Shown here: positions 45,570-58,904 of the stretch, one piece after another
Position numbering within the stretch: the first letter of the stretch is position 1
Layout: each line of letters opens with the position of its first letter
Assembly (NCBI RefSeq): GCF_900221005.1
Contig: NZ_OBQI01000002.1
Span: forward strand, 558,001 to 622,000
DNA from: Blastococcus aggregatus
GTDB taxonomy: Bacteria; Actinomycetota; Actinomycetes; Mycobacteriales; Geodermatophilaceae
Length of the DNA: 64,000 nt
Direction of reading: 5' to 3'
Program-made: the position numbers and the translations under genes
The notes under the pieces: generated by a model
Seen by the model: the letters and a program-made list of their open reading frames with translations, nothing else
Told to the model about the DNA's origin: nothing
Database searches by the model: none

Positions 45570-46756
45570 GAGGTCCCCACCGGCAGTTCGAGCTCCACTT
45601 CGGTCCCCTCTCCGGGGGCGGAGCGGATGTGCGCCGTCCCGCCCAGGCGTGTGATGCGGCCGGTCACCGAGTCGCGCAGGCCGCGCCGGTCCGACGGCAC
45701 CGCGTCGGCGTCGAAGCCCACCCCGCGGTCGCGCACGAACACCGACACCCGCTGCGGCGTGACCTCGGTGTACAGGTCCGCGGCGGTCACCCCCGAGTGC
45801 TTGGCCACGTTGACCAGCGCCTCGCGGGTGGCCGCACCGAGCGCGGCCAGCGCGTCGTCGACCGGGGCGTCGCCGACGACGACGTGGTCGACGACGAGGG
45901 CGTGGTCGCTCTCCACCTCGGCCACCATGGCCGCCACCAGGCCGGCCCAGGTGCCGCCCTCGCGGACGACCTTCGGGTCGTAGAGCCAGGCGCGCAGCTC
46001 CCGCTCCTGGCTGCGGGCCAGCCGGCTGACCGCCTGCTGGTCCTCGGCGTGCCGCTGGATCAGCGCGAGGGTCTGCAGCACCGAGTCGTGCAGGTGGGCG
46101 GCGACCGCGGCGCGCTCCTCCGAGCGGATCCGGGCCGCGCGCTCCTCGTCGCGGGAGTCGAGCAGCCGCCGCCACAGCGGGGCGGTGGCCAGGACCAGGC
46201 CGGTGAGCAGCACCAGGGTGGCGGCGAACCCGTTGCGGGCGTTGGCCAGCTGCCCCGTCGTCGCCAGGAGGAAGACCAGCCCGGCGCCGGCCAGCAGCAC
46301 GCCTCCGGCCAGGGTCCAGCGGGTTCCGGCGACGGCGAGCGTGCGATCGGTGTCCAGCTGCCGCCAGATGACCGCCAGCCCTGCCCCGACCAGCACCAGC
46401 GGCAGGACGACGTCGGAGCTCGTCCAGCGGGTCAGCTGGCCGAGCAGGCTGGCCGCGACCAGGCCGAGGACCACGGTGGCGATCCACTGGCGGGCGCCGC
46501 TCGGCCGCCAGCCGGGGATCGGCGGCGGCGCGTCGTGCTCGTCGCCGGGCGCGGCCACCGGCATGGTCAACCACAGCAGCCCGTAGGCGACGATGCCGAT
46601 GCCCGTCGTCGCGAGGAGGGCGAAGGCCACCCGCACCACCAGCGGGTCCTGCCGCAGGTGGGTGGCCGTGCCCGCCGCGACCCCGGCGATGGCCCGCCCC
46701 GACCGCGGGCGCACCAGCGGCGGGCGCCGCGGTGGTGCGGACAGGGTGGTGGTCAC
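45566..46756 (-). CDS. PspC-domain sensor histidine kinase
   Basis: A 396-residue kinase of the DesK/LiaS-like group. An N-terminal PspC domain (about 18-60, RSGRAIAGVAAGTATHLRQDPLVVRVAFALLA) precedes about five further membrane segments, a dimerisation helix with the phospho-His in AAHLHDSVLQTLALIQ, and a short HATPase (ALVNVAKHSG, VFVRDRGVGFD, GLRDSVTGRITRLGG). The GTG at 46756 is placed just before the VTTTLSAPPR start; no clear ribosome-binding site. Probably senses membrane stress. Confidence 0.9.
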   Translation of the reverse strand: MTTTLSAPPRRPPLVRPRSGRAIAGVAAGTATHLRQDPLVVRVAFALLATTGIGIVAYGLLWLTMPVAAPGDEHDAPPPIPGWRPSGARQWIATVVLGLVAASLLGQLTRWTSSDVVLPLVLVGAGLAVIWRQLDTDRTLAVAGTRWTLAGGVLLAGAGLVFLLATTGQLANARNGFAATLVLLTGLVLATAPLWRRLLDSRDEERAARIRSEERAAVAAHLHDSVLQTLALIQRHAEDQQAVSRLARSQERELRAWLYDPKVVREGGTWAGLVAAMVAEVESDHALVVDHVVVGDAPVDDALAALGAATREALVNVAKHSGVTAADLYTEVTPQRVSVFVRDRGVGFDADAVPSDRRGLRDSVTGRITRLGGTAHIRSAPGEGTEVELELPVGTS

Positions 46757-46880
46757 GCCGGGAATCGTCGCACCGCGTCGTGGGCGACCGGTACCGGTGA
46801 TCACCCCCGGAGAGGAACCAGGGTCGGTTGGGGGCCTTCCCTGATGGTCCAGGGACGCGACGGTCGGCAGTCTCGGTGCC
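46757..46880. promoter_or_regulatory. Divergent promoter region of the PspC two-component locus
   Basis: 124 bases between the kinase (left) and the PspC protein (right). CAGTCT at 46868-46873 stands 7 bases before the ATG at 46881, in the same pattern as the leaderless candidates elsewhere. No clear operator for the response regulator was found by eye. Confidence 0.4.
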
Positions 46881-47816
46881 ATGACATCGGCAACCCCTCC
46901 TCCGCCACCGGCGCCGCCGCTCGAGCCGCCGGCCTGGCAACCGCCTCCGCCGCCCCCCGGCCCCGTCGACCGCCCCCAGCTGCGCCGCAGTCGCAGCGAC
47001 AAGGTGATCGGGGGCGTCGGCGGGGGGCTGGCCGAGTACAGCGGCATCGATGCGCTGCTGTGGCGGGTCGGCTTCGTCGCGCTGGCGCTCGCCGGCGGCA
47101 CCGGCGTCCTCGTCTACCTGCTGCTGTGGCTGCTCATGCCTGCCGACGCCGGCCGGGCGGGCGCCGAGGCGGCGACGCCCCGCCCGCCGGCGGGGCCGCG
47201 CTCCCCGGTGCCGGGCATGACCCTCGCCGGCGTGCTCATCGTGGTCGGCGCGCTGGCCCTGGTCGCCCGGTTCACCGACCTCGACCTCGACGCCACCGTC
47301 TTCCTCGGCGGCGGGCTGCTCGTCGTCGGCGCCGGGCTCGTCGCCGCGTCGTTCACGGGGGGCCGCACCGCCCGCGGCGGGCTCATCGCGCTCGGCGCCG
47401 TCCTCTCGCTGGCGCTGATCGCCGCGGAGTCGGTGCCGTGGGACAAGGCCGGGGGCGGGTTCGGTGACCGCACCTTCGCGCCCAGCAGCGCCGCCGAGGT
47501 GCGCCCGGTCTACGAGGGCGGGGTCGGCGACATGACCGTCGACCTGTCCGACGTCGACGTCAGCGACCTGGACGGGCCGATCCGCACGAGAGTCGACCAC
47601 GGGCTCGGCGACGTCGAGATCGTCCTGCCCCGCGACGCCGACGTGCAGGTGACCGTCGACTCCGGGATGGGTGAGGTGAGCATCTTCGGCCGCGACGGGC
47701 TCACCGACGGCACGTTCGACGGCACCGGAACCGGCTCGTGGGTCGGCGACGACGAGTTCGAGATCATCCTGGACGTCGACGCCGGCGTCGGGAACGTGGA
47801 GGTGACCCGTGGCTGA
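46881..47816 (+). CDS. PspC-domain membrane protein with LiaF-like C-terminal domain
   Basis: A 311-residue protein. A Pro-rich N-terminus (1-32), PspC domain (about 38-90, SDKVIGGVGGGLAEYSGIDALLWRVGFVALALAGG), three more hydrophobic segments to about 195, then a beta-rich domain (VYEGGVGDMTVDLSDVDVSDLDG, GLGDVEIVLPRDADVQVTVDSGMGEVSIFGRDG) like the LiaF/toastrack type. Together with the divergent kinase it forms a likely envelope-stress module. Confidence 0.85.
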   Translation: MTSATPPPPPAPPLEPPAWQPPPPPPGPVDRPQLRRSRSDKVIGGVGGGLAEYSGIDALLWRVGFVALALAGGTGVLVYLLLWLLMPADAGRAGAEAATPRPPAGPRSPVPGMTLAGVLIVVGALALVARFTDLDLDATVFLGGGLLVVGAGLVAASFTGGRTARGGLIALGAVLSLALIAAESVPWDKAGGGFGDRTFAPSSAAEVRPVYEGGVGDMTVDLSDVDVSDLDGPIRTRVDHGLGDVEIVLPRDADVQVTVDSGMGEVSIFGRDGLTDGTFDGTGTGSWVGDDEFEIILDVDAGVGNVEVTRG

Positions 47817-48048
47817 CTGGCAAGCAGTGACCCCGCTGGAGACCGAGGACGGCACACCTCCGCGTCGCCGCCCCGACCTCGGCGCCCTGATCCCCGGGCT
47901 GGTGTTCATCGCCCTGGCGATCGTGCTCATGTCGCCGGCGGACCTGCCGGAGGAGCTGTTCGACGGCGTGCTGGCGTGGATCGTGGTGATCGTCGCCGGG
48001 ATCGCGCTGATGGTGAGCGAGCTGCGCCGGTCGCGCCGCCGCCGCTGA
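47809..48048 (+). CDS. Small two-helix membrane protein (79 aa)
   Basis: GTG start overlapping the previous gene by 8 bases. Two hydrophobic segments (IPGLVFIALAIVLM and GVLAWIVVIVAGIALMV) with a basic RRSRRRR tail. Function unknown; probably part of the PspC unit. Confidence 0.75.
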   Translation: MADWQAVTPLETEDGTPPRRRPDLGALIPGLVFIALAIVLMSPADLPEELFDGVLAWIVVIVAGIALMVSELRRSRRRR

Positions 48049-48077
48049 GGATCCGCTCGTCCGCGGACGGGCAGGGT

Positions 48078-48114
48078 CGAGGGCCCGGGGAGCGATCCGC
48101 TCCCCGGGCCCTCG
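48078..48114 (+). terminator. Terminator hairpin after the PspC genes
   Basis: 17-bp perfect stem, 48078-48094 with 48098-48114, loop ATC. It separates the PspC unit from the META-domain lipoprotein gene. Confidence 0.8.
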
Positions 48115-48158
48115 CCGCGTCGCGGGAACCAGGTCCGGCGCCCGGGCGTCGAGCAGGC

Positions 48159-48917
48159 ATGCGCCGCCTCGTGCTGCTCCTCGCCGGAGTGCTGGTGCTC
48201 GCCGGCTGCGGGACGGACTCCGCCTCGGACGATCCCGACGTCACCGGCGAGTGGCAGCTGACGTCCGGGACGGCCCTCGGCGCGGAGCTGCCCATCCCTC
48301 CCGGAACGACCGCCACCCTGGCGCTCTCGGGCGGGAAGGCGGACGGGGTGGCGTTCTGCAACCGCTTCTTCGCCTCCTACGAGCTGGACGGGGCGACCTT
48401 CTCGATCGGCGACATCGGCCAGACGGAGATGGGCTGCGAGCCGGACGTGATGTCCGCCGAGAGCACCTACCTGGCCGCGCTGGCCGCCGTCGACACCGCG
48501 GTGCTGGACGGCGCCGACCTGCTGCTCACCGGTGCGGGCGTCGAACTGCGGTTCGGGCCGGTCCCGGCCGTGCCGGACAGCCCGCTCGAGGGCGCCCGCT
48601 GGCTGCTCGAGTCGCTGGTCGACGGGGAGACGGCGTCGTCGACGACCGGGGACCCCGCCGTCCTGGTGCTGGGCGCCGACCGCCGGGCCGAGGCGACCAC
48701 CGGCTGCCGAACGCTCACCGCCACCTGGCTGCTCGAGGACGAGGCGCTGGTCCTCGACGACCTGCTCCCCGACGGCGCGGCGTGCCCGCCGGACCTGGTG
48801 GGCCAGGACGCGCACGTCACCGCCGTGCTGCAGGCCGGTCCCGCCGTCGAGATCACCGAGGACCGGCTGACCCTCACCGCTCCCGACGGGCGCGGCCTGG
48901 TCTACCGGGCCGGGTGA
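48159..48917 (+). CDS. META-domain lipoprotein
   Basis: A 252-residue lipoprotein. Signal peptide with LAGC lipobox (Cys at about 17), then two META/HslJ-like domains: the first from VTGEWQLTSG (about 28) with GVAFCNRFFASYEL and GQTEMGCEP, the second from LEGARWLLESLVDGE (about 145) with TTGCRTLTATW and CPPDLVGQDAHV. Conserved cysteines in each probably pair. Role unknown; HslJ relatives are heat- or stress-linked. Only one base separates its stop from the convergent guaA stop. Confidence 0.85.
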   Translation: MRRLVLLLAGVLVLAGCGTDSASDDPDVTGEWQLTSGTALGAELPIPPGTTATLALSGGKADGVAFCNRFFASYELDGATFSIGDIGQTEMGCEPDVMSAESTYLAALAAVDTAVLDGADLLLTGAGVELRFGPVPAVPDSPLEGARWLLESLVDGETASSTTGDPAVLVLGADRRAEATTGCRTLTATWLLEDEALVLDDLLPDGAACPPDLVGQDAHVTAVLQAGPAVEITEDRLTLTAPDGRGLVYRAG

Positions 48918-50480
<1,563 letters not shown>

Positions 50481-50481
<1 letters not shown>

Positions 50482-51617
50482 CAGTCCTCGGACCCACCGA
50501 TCACGAGGTCCACGCGCTGGAACTCCTTGAGGTCGCGGTAGCCGGTCTTGGCCATCGTGCGGGCCAGCGCACCGAAGAGATTGGTCCGGCCGTCGGCCGA
50601 CTCCGCCGCCCCGTGCAGCACGTCGTGCAGCGATCCCACCGGCTCGACCGGGGCCGACGTCGTCCCGCGCGGCAGCCGCGGGTGCGCCGCCACCGAGTCC
50701 CACCAGATGCCGCCGCCGGGCGCCTCCGCCGCGACCCGCAGCGGCTCGCCGAGCTGGACGGCGTCGGCACCGCAGGCCAGCGCGCGGGCGATCGCCCCGC
50801 TGGTCTCGATCCGGCCGTTGGCGATGACGTGCACGTAGCGGCCGCCGGTCTCGTCCAGGTAGTCCCGCCGGGCCGCGGCGGCGTCGGCGATCGCGCTGGC
50901 CAGCGGCACGCGGATGCCCATGACGGCGTCGGTCGTGGAGAAGCTGTCGGCGCCGACGCCGACGATGACGCCGGCCGCTCCGGTGCGCATGAGGTGCAGC
51001 GCGGTCGTGTAGTTCGCCGCGCCGCCCACGATCACCGGGACGTCGAGGTCGGCGATGAACTCCTTGAGGTTGAGGGCGTCACCGTTGCTGGTCACGTGCT
51101 CGGCCGAGACGATCGTGCCCTGGATGACCAGCAGGTCGACGCCGGCGGCGAGCACCGTCGGCGCGAGCTGCACGGTGTGCTGCGGCGAGACGCGGACGGC
51201 GGTGGTGACGCCGGCGTCGCGCATCTCCCGGATCCGGTCGGCGATGAGCTCGGGCCGCACCGGCTCGGCGTAGACCTGCTGGAGCAGCGCCACCGGGGGC
51301 GCCCCACCGTCGGCGGCCTCGCGCAGCTTCCGGTAGACCGGCAGCGGGTCCTCGTAGCGGGCCCACAGACCCTCGGCGTTGAGCACGCCCAGGCCGCCGG
51401 CCTCCCCCACGGCGATCGCCGCCGCCGGGCTGACCACGGCGTCCGACGGGCTGGTGACCAGCGGGATGCCGAAGCGGAAGGCGTCGATCTGCCAGGCGGT
51501 CGAGACGTCGTCGACGTCGCGGGTGCGCCGGGAGGGGACGATCGAGACCTCGTCGAGGTCGTAGCCGCGGCGGGCGAAGCGGTTGAGCCCGATCTCGACG
51601 GTGTCGCGTGCGCTCAT
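50481..51617 (-). CDS. guaB3: GuaB3-type IMP dehydrogenase-like protein
   Basis: A 378-residue TIM-barrel protein of the GuaB3 subfamily, found beside guaB in most actinobacteria. It lacks the CBS domains. Where IMP dehydrogenase has GSICTTR with the catalytic Cys, this protein reads [11 protein letters not shown], so the Cys is absent from that loop. Work on cyanobacterial GuaB3 has indicated GMP reductase activity; whether that holds here is unknown. It is placed between guaB and guaA, coupled to the latter. Confidence 0.9.
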
Positions 51618-51619
51618 GG

Positions 51620-53648
<2,029 letters not shown>

Positions 53649-53662
53649 CCCCCACCCGGCAT

Positions 53663-53791
53663 GATCACGCCGAGTGGGGCCGTGACACTGCGATCCTCCG
53701 GATCGCACCGCGACCACGTGCCGTACCCCTGCTGAGCTGAGCGCGTCCATCACGCCTGCGCGGGACCCTCCGGGCCCCACTCGGCGCGATC
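53663..53791. repeat. Intergenic repeat, copy B, with terminal inverted repeats
   Basis: The ends GATCACGCCGAGTGGGGCC (53663-53681) and GGCCCCACTCGGCGCGATC (53773-53791) are inverted copies, 18 of 19 bases. Inside is hairpin TGCGATCC-TCC-GGATCGCA (53689-53707), then segments CACGCCTGCGCGG and ACCCTCCGGGCCC shared with copy A at 23881-24012. It lies between convergent genes. Confidence 0.85.
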
Positions 53792-53797
53792 ACGCTC

Positions 53798-54529
53798 TCA
53801 GGACATGACCCCCCGGCGGAAGCCGATGGCGACGGCCTCGGCGCGGTCCTTGGCGCCGAGCTTGCGGAACAACCGGCGGGCGTGGGTCTTGATCGTGTCC
53901 TCGGACAGGTAGAGCTCGCGGCCGATCTGGGCGTTGCTCTTGCCCTGGCTCATGCCGGTGAGCACCTGCATCTCGCGCATCGACAGCGCGGCGGGGGGCG
54001 CGGCGTCCCGGACGGTCGAGCGCACCGTGGTCGGGGCGGAGCCCGCCAGTGGGGCGGCGCCGCTCCACGCCGACGCGCTGACCAGCGAGCCGTTGCCGTT
54101 GTGCTGCTGCGGGATGCGGGCGCCCTCGGGACGCAGACCGACGCGGGACAGGCCCAGGCCCATCTCGATGGGGCTGGCGTCCCAGCGCAGGTAGCCGCGT
54201 GCACCGAAGGCGACGGCCGCGCGGACGCTCTCGGCGTCGTCCGGCGCTCCGAGCACCAGCACCGGCAGGCCGGGGTGGGCGCGCAGCGCCTGGGTGGCGG
54301 CGGTCAGCCCGGTGTCGACGGCGCGCTGCGTGCCGACGATGAGGACGTCGGGGGTGCGGGTGTCCAGCCGCGACATCAGCGAGGCGGGGTCACCCACCAC
54401 CTCGACCCGGCCGACGAAGGACAGTGCGACCAGCCGCGAGGCGACGTCGTCCCGGACCCGGCGGCGCTCGTCGTACACCCACACGGTCGCACCGGGGTTG
54501 CCGGTGGCGCGCATCCTGTCGTCGATCAA
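53798..54529 (-). CDS. bldM: BldM-like orphan LuxR-type regulator with a pseudo-receiver domain
   Basis: A 243-residue regulator. The C-terminus is very close to Streptomyces BldM (SMREMQVLTGMSQGKSNAQI, GRELYLSEDTIKTHARRLF, KKLGA-like RKLGAKDRAEAVAIGFRRG). The N-terminal receiver keeps the fold, but the phospho-Asp position reads DVLIVGTQRAVD, the Thr position VLGAPD and the Lys position YLRWDAS, so it cannot be phosphorylated as usual. A loop of about 55 residues links the domains. The TTG at 54529 has AGGAG 6 bases upstream; ATG at 54514 is the alternative. Divergent from whiD, as in Streptomyces. Confidence 0.85.
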   Translation of the reverse strand: MIDDRMRATGNPGATVWVYDERRRVRDDVASRLVALSFVGRVEVVGDPASLMSRLDTRTPDVLIVGTQRAVDTGLTAATQALRAHPGLPVLVLGAPDDAESVRAAVAFGARGYLRWDASPIEMGLGLSRVGLRPEGARIPQQHNGNGSLVSASAWSGAAPLAGSAPTTVRSTVRDAAPPAALSMREMQVLTGMSQGKSNAQIGRELYLSEDTIKTHARRLFRKLGAKDRAEAVAIGFRRGVMS

Positions 54530-54876
54530 GGCCTGCTCCTCGCTCCGCCCGGCGGTCGGTGCCGGGTCCGTACCGGCCGGGGCTGACCCCGGCCGGGTTC
54601 CGCTCGGGCGGGGGCTCCCCGTCCGGGGAACCCCGCGCCTCCGCGCTGCGCGCACCGGATCCGGGCTGGTCCCCCTCCCGTTTCCGGTACGACGCTGTTC
54701 CACCTTGAGCGCCTTCCGAGGCGGGCAACAGCACCCCTCACCCCCGGGGGTGAGGGCCACGGACGGGTGGTTCGCGCGAAAAGTTGCGATCACGACGTGT
54801 TTGACCATCCAGGGCCTCGGGCACCGGCCCCTTGCAGCCGGACAGTCCTCCGGCTCGATCGACGCCTGGAGGAGAC
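54530..54876. promoter_or_regulatory. Divergent bldM-whiD promoter region with a 22-bp palindrome
   Basis: About 350 bases with no supported gene. CCCTCACCCCC/GGGGGTGAGGG forms a perfect palindrome at 54735-54756, 122 bases before whiD and about 206 before bldM. GGAGGAG stands before the whiD ATG. In Streptomyces these genes are developmentally controlled, and BldM itself binds palindromic sites; autoregulation through this site is only a guess. Confidence 0.5.
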
Positions 54877-55176
54877 ATGGCCGACATCCGCAGACTCCCG
54901 ACTCCCGTAGCCGAGGTCTGGGACTGGCAGCTCCACGGTTCTTGCCGTGGCGAGAACACGTCCCTCTTCTTCCACCCCGACGGTGAACGCGGGCCCGCCC
55001 GGGCTCGTCGTCAGGCCGCGGCCAAGGCCGTCTGCGGGCGGTGCCCCGTCCTCGACGCCTGCCTCAAGCACGCACTCTCGGTGCGCGAGCCCTACGGGGT
55101 CTGGGGCGGGATGAGCGAGGAGGAGCGGGCCCGGCTGATCGCCGCCGAGCCGGCTGCCGTCGCCGCCGGGGTCTAG
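54877..55176 (+). CDS. whiD: WhiD/WhiB-family iron-sulphur regulator
   Basis: A 99-residue Wbl protein. Four cysteines for a 4Fe-4S cluster: C23 in GSCRGE, C53 and C56 in CGRC, and C62 in LDAC; then GVWGG and a basic-acidic tail. The start (M)ADIRRLP, the WDWQL segment and SLFFHPDGERG match Streptomyces WhiD closely. Wbl proteins usually act with the primary sigma factor. GGAGGAG lies 2-5 bases before the ATG. Confidence 0.93.
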   Translation: MADIRRLPTPVAEVWDWQLHGSCRGENTSLFFHPDGERGPARARRQAAAKAVCGRCPVLDACLKHALSVREPYGVWGGMSEEERARLIAAEPAAVAAGV

Positions 55177-55351
55177 CCGGCACCCCACGAACGCCGAGAG
55201 GGCCCGGTCCAGGATTCCTGGACCGGGCCCTCTCGCGTGCTCGGTGCGGTGCGGGACGGCGTCCTCCCTCACCGCAGCGCGTCCTCCCTCACGGTGTGCG
55301 GTGAGGGAGGACGCGCTGGGATCAGGTCACCTGATCCCAGCGGGGCTCAGG
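55177..55351. terminator. Hairpin-rich bidirectional terminator region between whiD and groEL
   Basis: Three stems between convergent genes. A 20-bp near-perfect palindrome at 55195-55235 (arms ending CCAGGA/TCCTGG); GCGTCCTCCCTCAC (55279-55292) with GTGAGGGAGGACGC (55301-55314); and CTGGGATCAGG with CCTGATCCCAG at about 55317-55340. A second copy of GCGTCCTCCCTCAC at 55259-55272 could replace the first as partner of the right arm. Confidence 0.75.
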
Positions 55352-57010
<1,659 letters not shown>

Positions 57011-57050
57011 TCAGTGGGTGGGTCGGGCGGGTACGAGGCACCCGAAAAGA

Positions 57051-57092
57051 CGACCGCCCCGGGACCCGAGTTCGGGTCGCCCGGGGCGGTCG
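57051..57092 (-). terminator. Strong hairpin with T-run between groES and groEL
   Basis: Outer 13-bp stem CGACCGCCCCGGG/CCCGGGGCGGTCG (57051-57063 with 57080-57092) and inner ACCCGA/TCGGGT. On the transcribed strand it is followed by TCTTTTC. This looks like an intrinsic terminator within the operon and would lower groEL transcription. Confidence 0.75.
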
Positions 57093-57121
57093 GAGTGCTG
57101 GTGGAGCCGGTGACTAGGAGG

Positions 57122-57430
57122 TCACTTCTCCACGACGGCGAGCAGGTCGCGCGCCGAGAGGACCAGGTAGTCCTGACCGGCGTACTTGACCTCGGTGCCG
57201 CCGTACTTCGAGTAGATGACGACGTCACCCACGTTCACGTCGAGCGGGACGCGGTTGCCGTTGTCGTCGATGCGGCCGGGGCCGACGGCGACGACGGTGC
57301 CCTCCTGGGGCTTCTCCTTGGCGGTGTCCGGGATGACCAGGCCGGAGGCCGTGGTGGTCTCGGCCTCGTTGGCCTGGACCACGACGCGGTCCTCGAGCGG
57401 CTTGATGTTGACCTTGGTAGCGGTCGTCAC
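57122..57430 (-). CDS. groS: Co-chaperonin GroES
   Basis: 102-residue lid of the GroEL chamber. [47 protein letters not shown] contains the mobile loop; [34 protein letters not shown] closes the fold. The GTG at 57430 is chosen for the [15 protein letters not shown] start and GGGGG about 9 bases upstream. CIRCE lies upstream, so HrcA control is expected. Confidence 0.95.
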   Translation of the reverse strand: MTTATKVNIKPLEDRVVVQANEAETTTASGLVIPDTAKEKPQEGTVVAVGPGRIDDNGNRVPLDVNVGDVVIYSKYGGTEVKYAGQDYLVLSARDLLAVVEK

Positions 57431-57545
57431 GATGTGGCGCCCCCTTCGGTGTAGGACGGCAGGTGGCAGGTGCTGGTGGTGCTGATGCTGTGGCACGGGA
57501 TCCGGGCACCCGCCGTCGCGGGGGTCGGGCGCCAGCCCGTGTCGG

Positions 57546-57572
57546 TTGGCACTCTACCTACGAGAGTGCCAG
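57546..57572 (-). promoter_or_regulatory. CIRCE operator (HrcA site) of groES-groEL
   Basis: TTGGCACTC, 9 bases, GAGTGCCAG; the consensus is TTAGCACTC-N9-GAGTGCTAA. On the minus strand TTGAAC and TAGAGT 18 bases apart could be the -35 and -10, overlapping the operator. Confidence 0.9.
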
Positions 57573-57638
57573 CCGTTCAACCCGGTCCCCGGGGTGGGTG
57601 ACGGCGGAGCGGCTCGGTCCGTGCGCCACGCTGTGCCC

Positions 57639-58874
57639 GTGGACCCGGACACCGACGCGCAGGCCGCCGAGACGGTGCGCCAGCTGCGCGCCCTGGCCAC
57701 GCCCGAGGGCGCGGCGGCCCTGACCCGGGCCGGGGCGCTGCTCGACGCCGGGACCGATGCGGTCGCCGGCCTGACGCGGCTGCGCGCCGAGGTCGGCGCG
57801 GACCTGGCCGGGCCGGCATGGGGCATCGCGCGCCAGCGGCTCAAGGCCCGATCCACCTTCGGAGAGGACGCCGACCGGCTGCTGTTCACCGCGGACGCCC
57901 TCGAGCAGGCCGGCCGCCCCGAGCTGGCCGCCCGCCGCGCCGCCCGGCTCCTGGCCGGCGGCGCCGACTCCGTCGCCGACCTCGGCTGCGCCGCCGGCAC
58001 GGACACGATCGCGCTCGCTCGCGCCGGCGCCCGCGTGCTGGCCGTCGACCGCGACCCGGTCGCCCGCGAGCTGACCGCCGCCAACGTCGAGGCGCTCGGC
58101 GTCGCCGACGACGTGTGGGTGGTCGCCGGGGATGCCGTCGAGCTGGTCGAGGCGGCGCGCGGCGGCGAGGTGGCCGGCTGCGGCGCCGCCGTCCTCGATC
58201 CCGCGCGACGGGCGGGCGGCCGGCGCCAGCTGGACCCCGACCGCTGGTCGCCGCCGTGGTCGACGGTCGCGATGCTGCTCGCCAAGGTGCCGACGTCGGT
58301 GGTGAAGGTGGCGCCCGGCCTGGACCACGACCGCGTGCCGCCCGGCATCGAGGCGGAGTGGGTGTCGGTCGGCGGCTCGATCGTCGAGGCGCTGCTCTGG
58401 GGCCCGGCGGTGGCGACGACCTGGCGGCGGGCCGCCCAGGTGCGCGACGGCGTCGTGCACGAGCTGACCGCCGACGCCGACCCCGGGCACGCCGAGGCCG
58501 GCCCGGTCCGCGACTGGCTGCACGAGCCGGACCCGGCGCTGATCCGCTCCGGGCTGATGTCGCTGGTCGCGGCGGACCTCGGCGCGACGCTGGTCGACCC
58601 GACGATCGCCTACCTCTGCTCCGACGCCCCCACCGACTCCCCCTGGGTGAGCTCGTACCGGGTGGACGAGGTGCTGCCGTTCAACCTCAAGAAGCTCAAG
58701 GCGCTGCTGCGGGCGCGCGGCGTCGGCCGCGTGGTGGTGAAGAAGCGCGGCTCCCCCATCGAGCCCGAGCAGCTCGCCCGCCAGCTGCGCACCGACGCCC
58801 GCGGCACGGCGACCGTCGTCGTCACCCGCGTCGCCGGTGCGCCCACCGTGCTGGTCTGCGACGTCACCCCCTGA
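57639..58874 (+). CDS. Class I SAM-dependent methyltransferase with THUMP-like domain
   Basis: A 411-residue protein. N-terminal helical part (1-105), Rossmann methyltransferase core with VADLGCAAGTDTIALARAGARVLAVDRDPVARELTAANV (about 112-150), DPARRAGGRR, then a C-terminal THUMP-like region (LPFNLKKLKALLRARGVGRVVVKKRGSPIEPEQL). The family probably modifies RNA; the target is unknown. Start uncertain among GTG 57621, 57633 and 57639; the last follows CACGCT by 6 bases. Confidence 0.8.
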   Translation: MDPDTDAQAAETVRQLRALATPEGAAALTRAGALLDAGTDAVAGLTRLRAEVGADLAGPAWGIARQRLKARSTFGEDADRLLFTADALEQAGRPELAARRAARLLAGGADSVADLGCAAGTDTIALARAGARVLAVDRDPVARELTAANVEALGVADDVWVVAGDAVELVEAARGGEVAGCGAAVLDPARRAGGRRQLDPDRWSPPWSTVAMLLAKVPTSVVKVAPGLDHDRVPPGIEAEWVSVGGSIVEALLWGPAVATTWRRAAQVRDGVVHELTADADPGHAEAGPVRDWLHEPDPALIRSGLMSLVAADLGATLVDPTIAYLCSDAPTDSPWVSSYRVDEVLPFNLKKLKALLRARGVGRVVVKKRGSPIEPEQLARQLRTDARGTATVVVTRVAGAPTVLVCDVTP

Positions 58875-58904
58875 GGGCAGAGACGGCCATTCCTGCCCTG
58901 GGGG

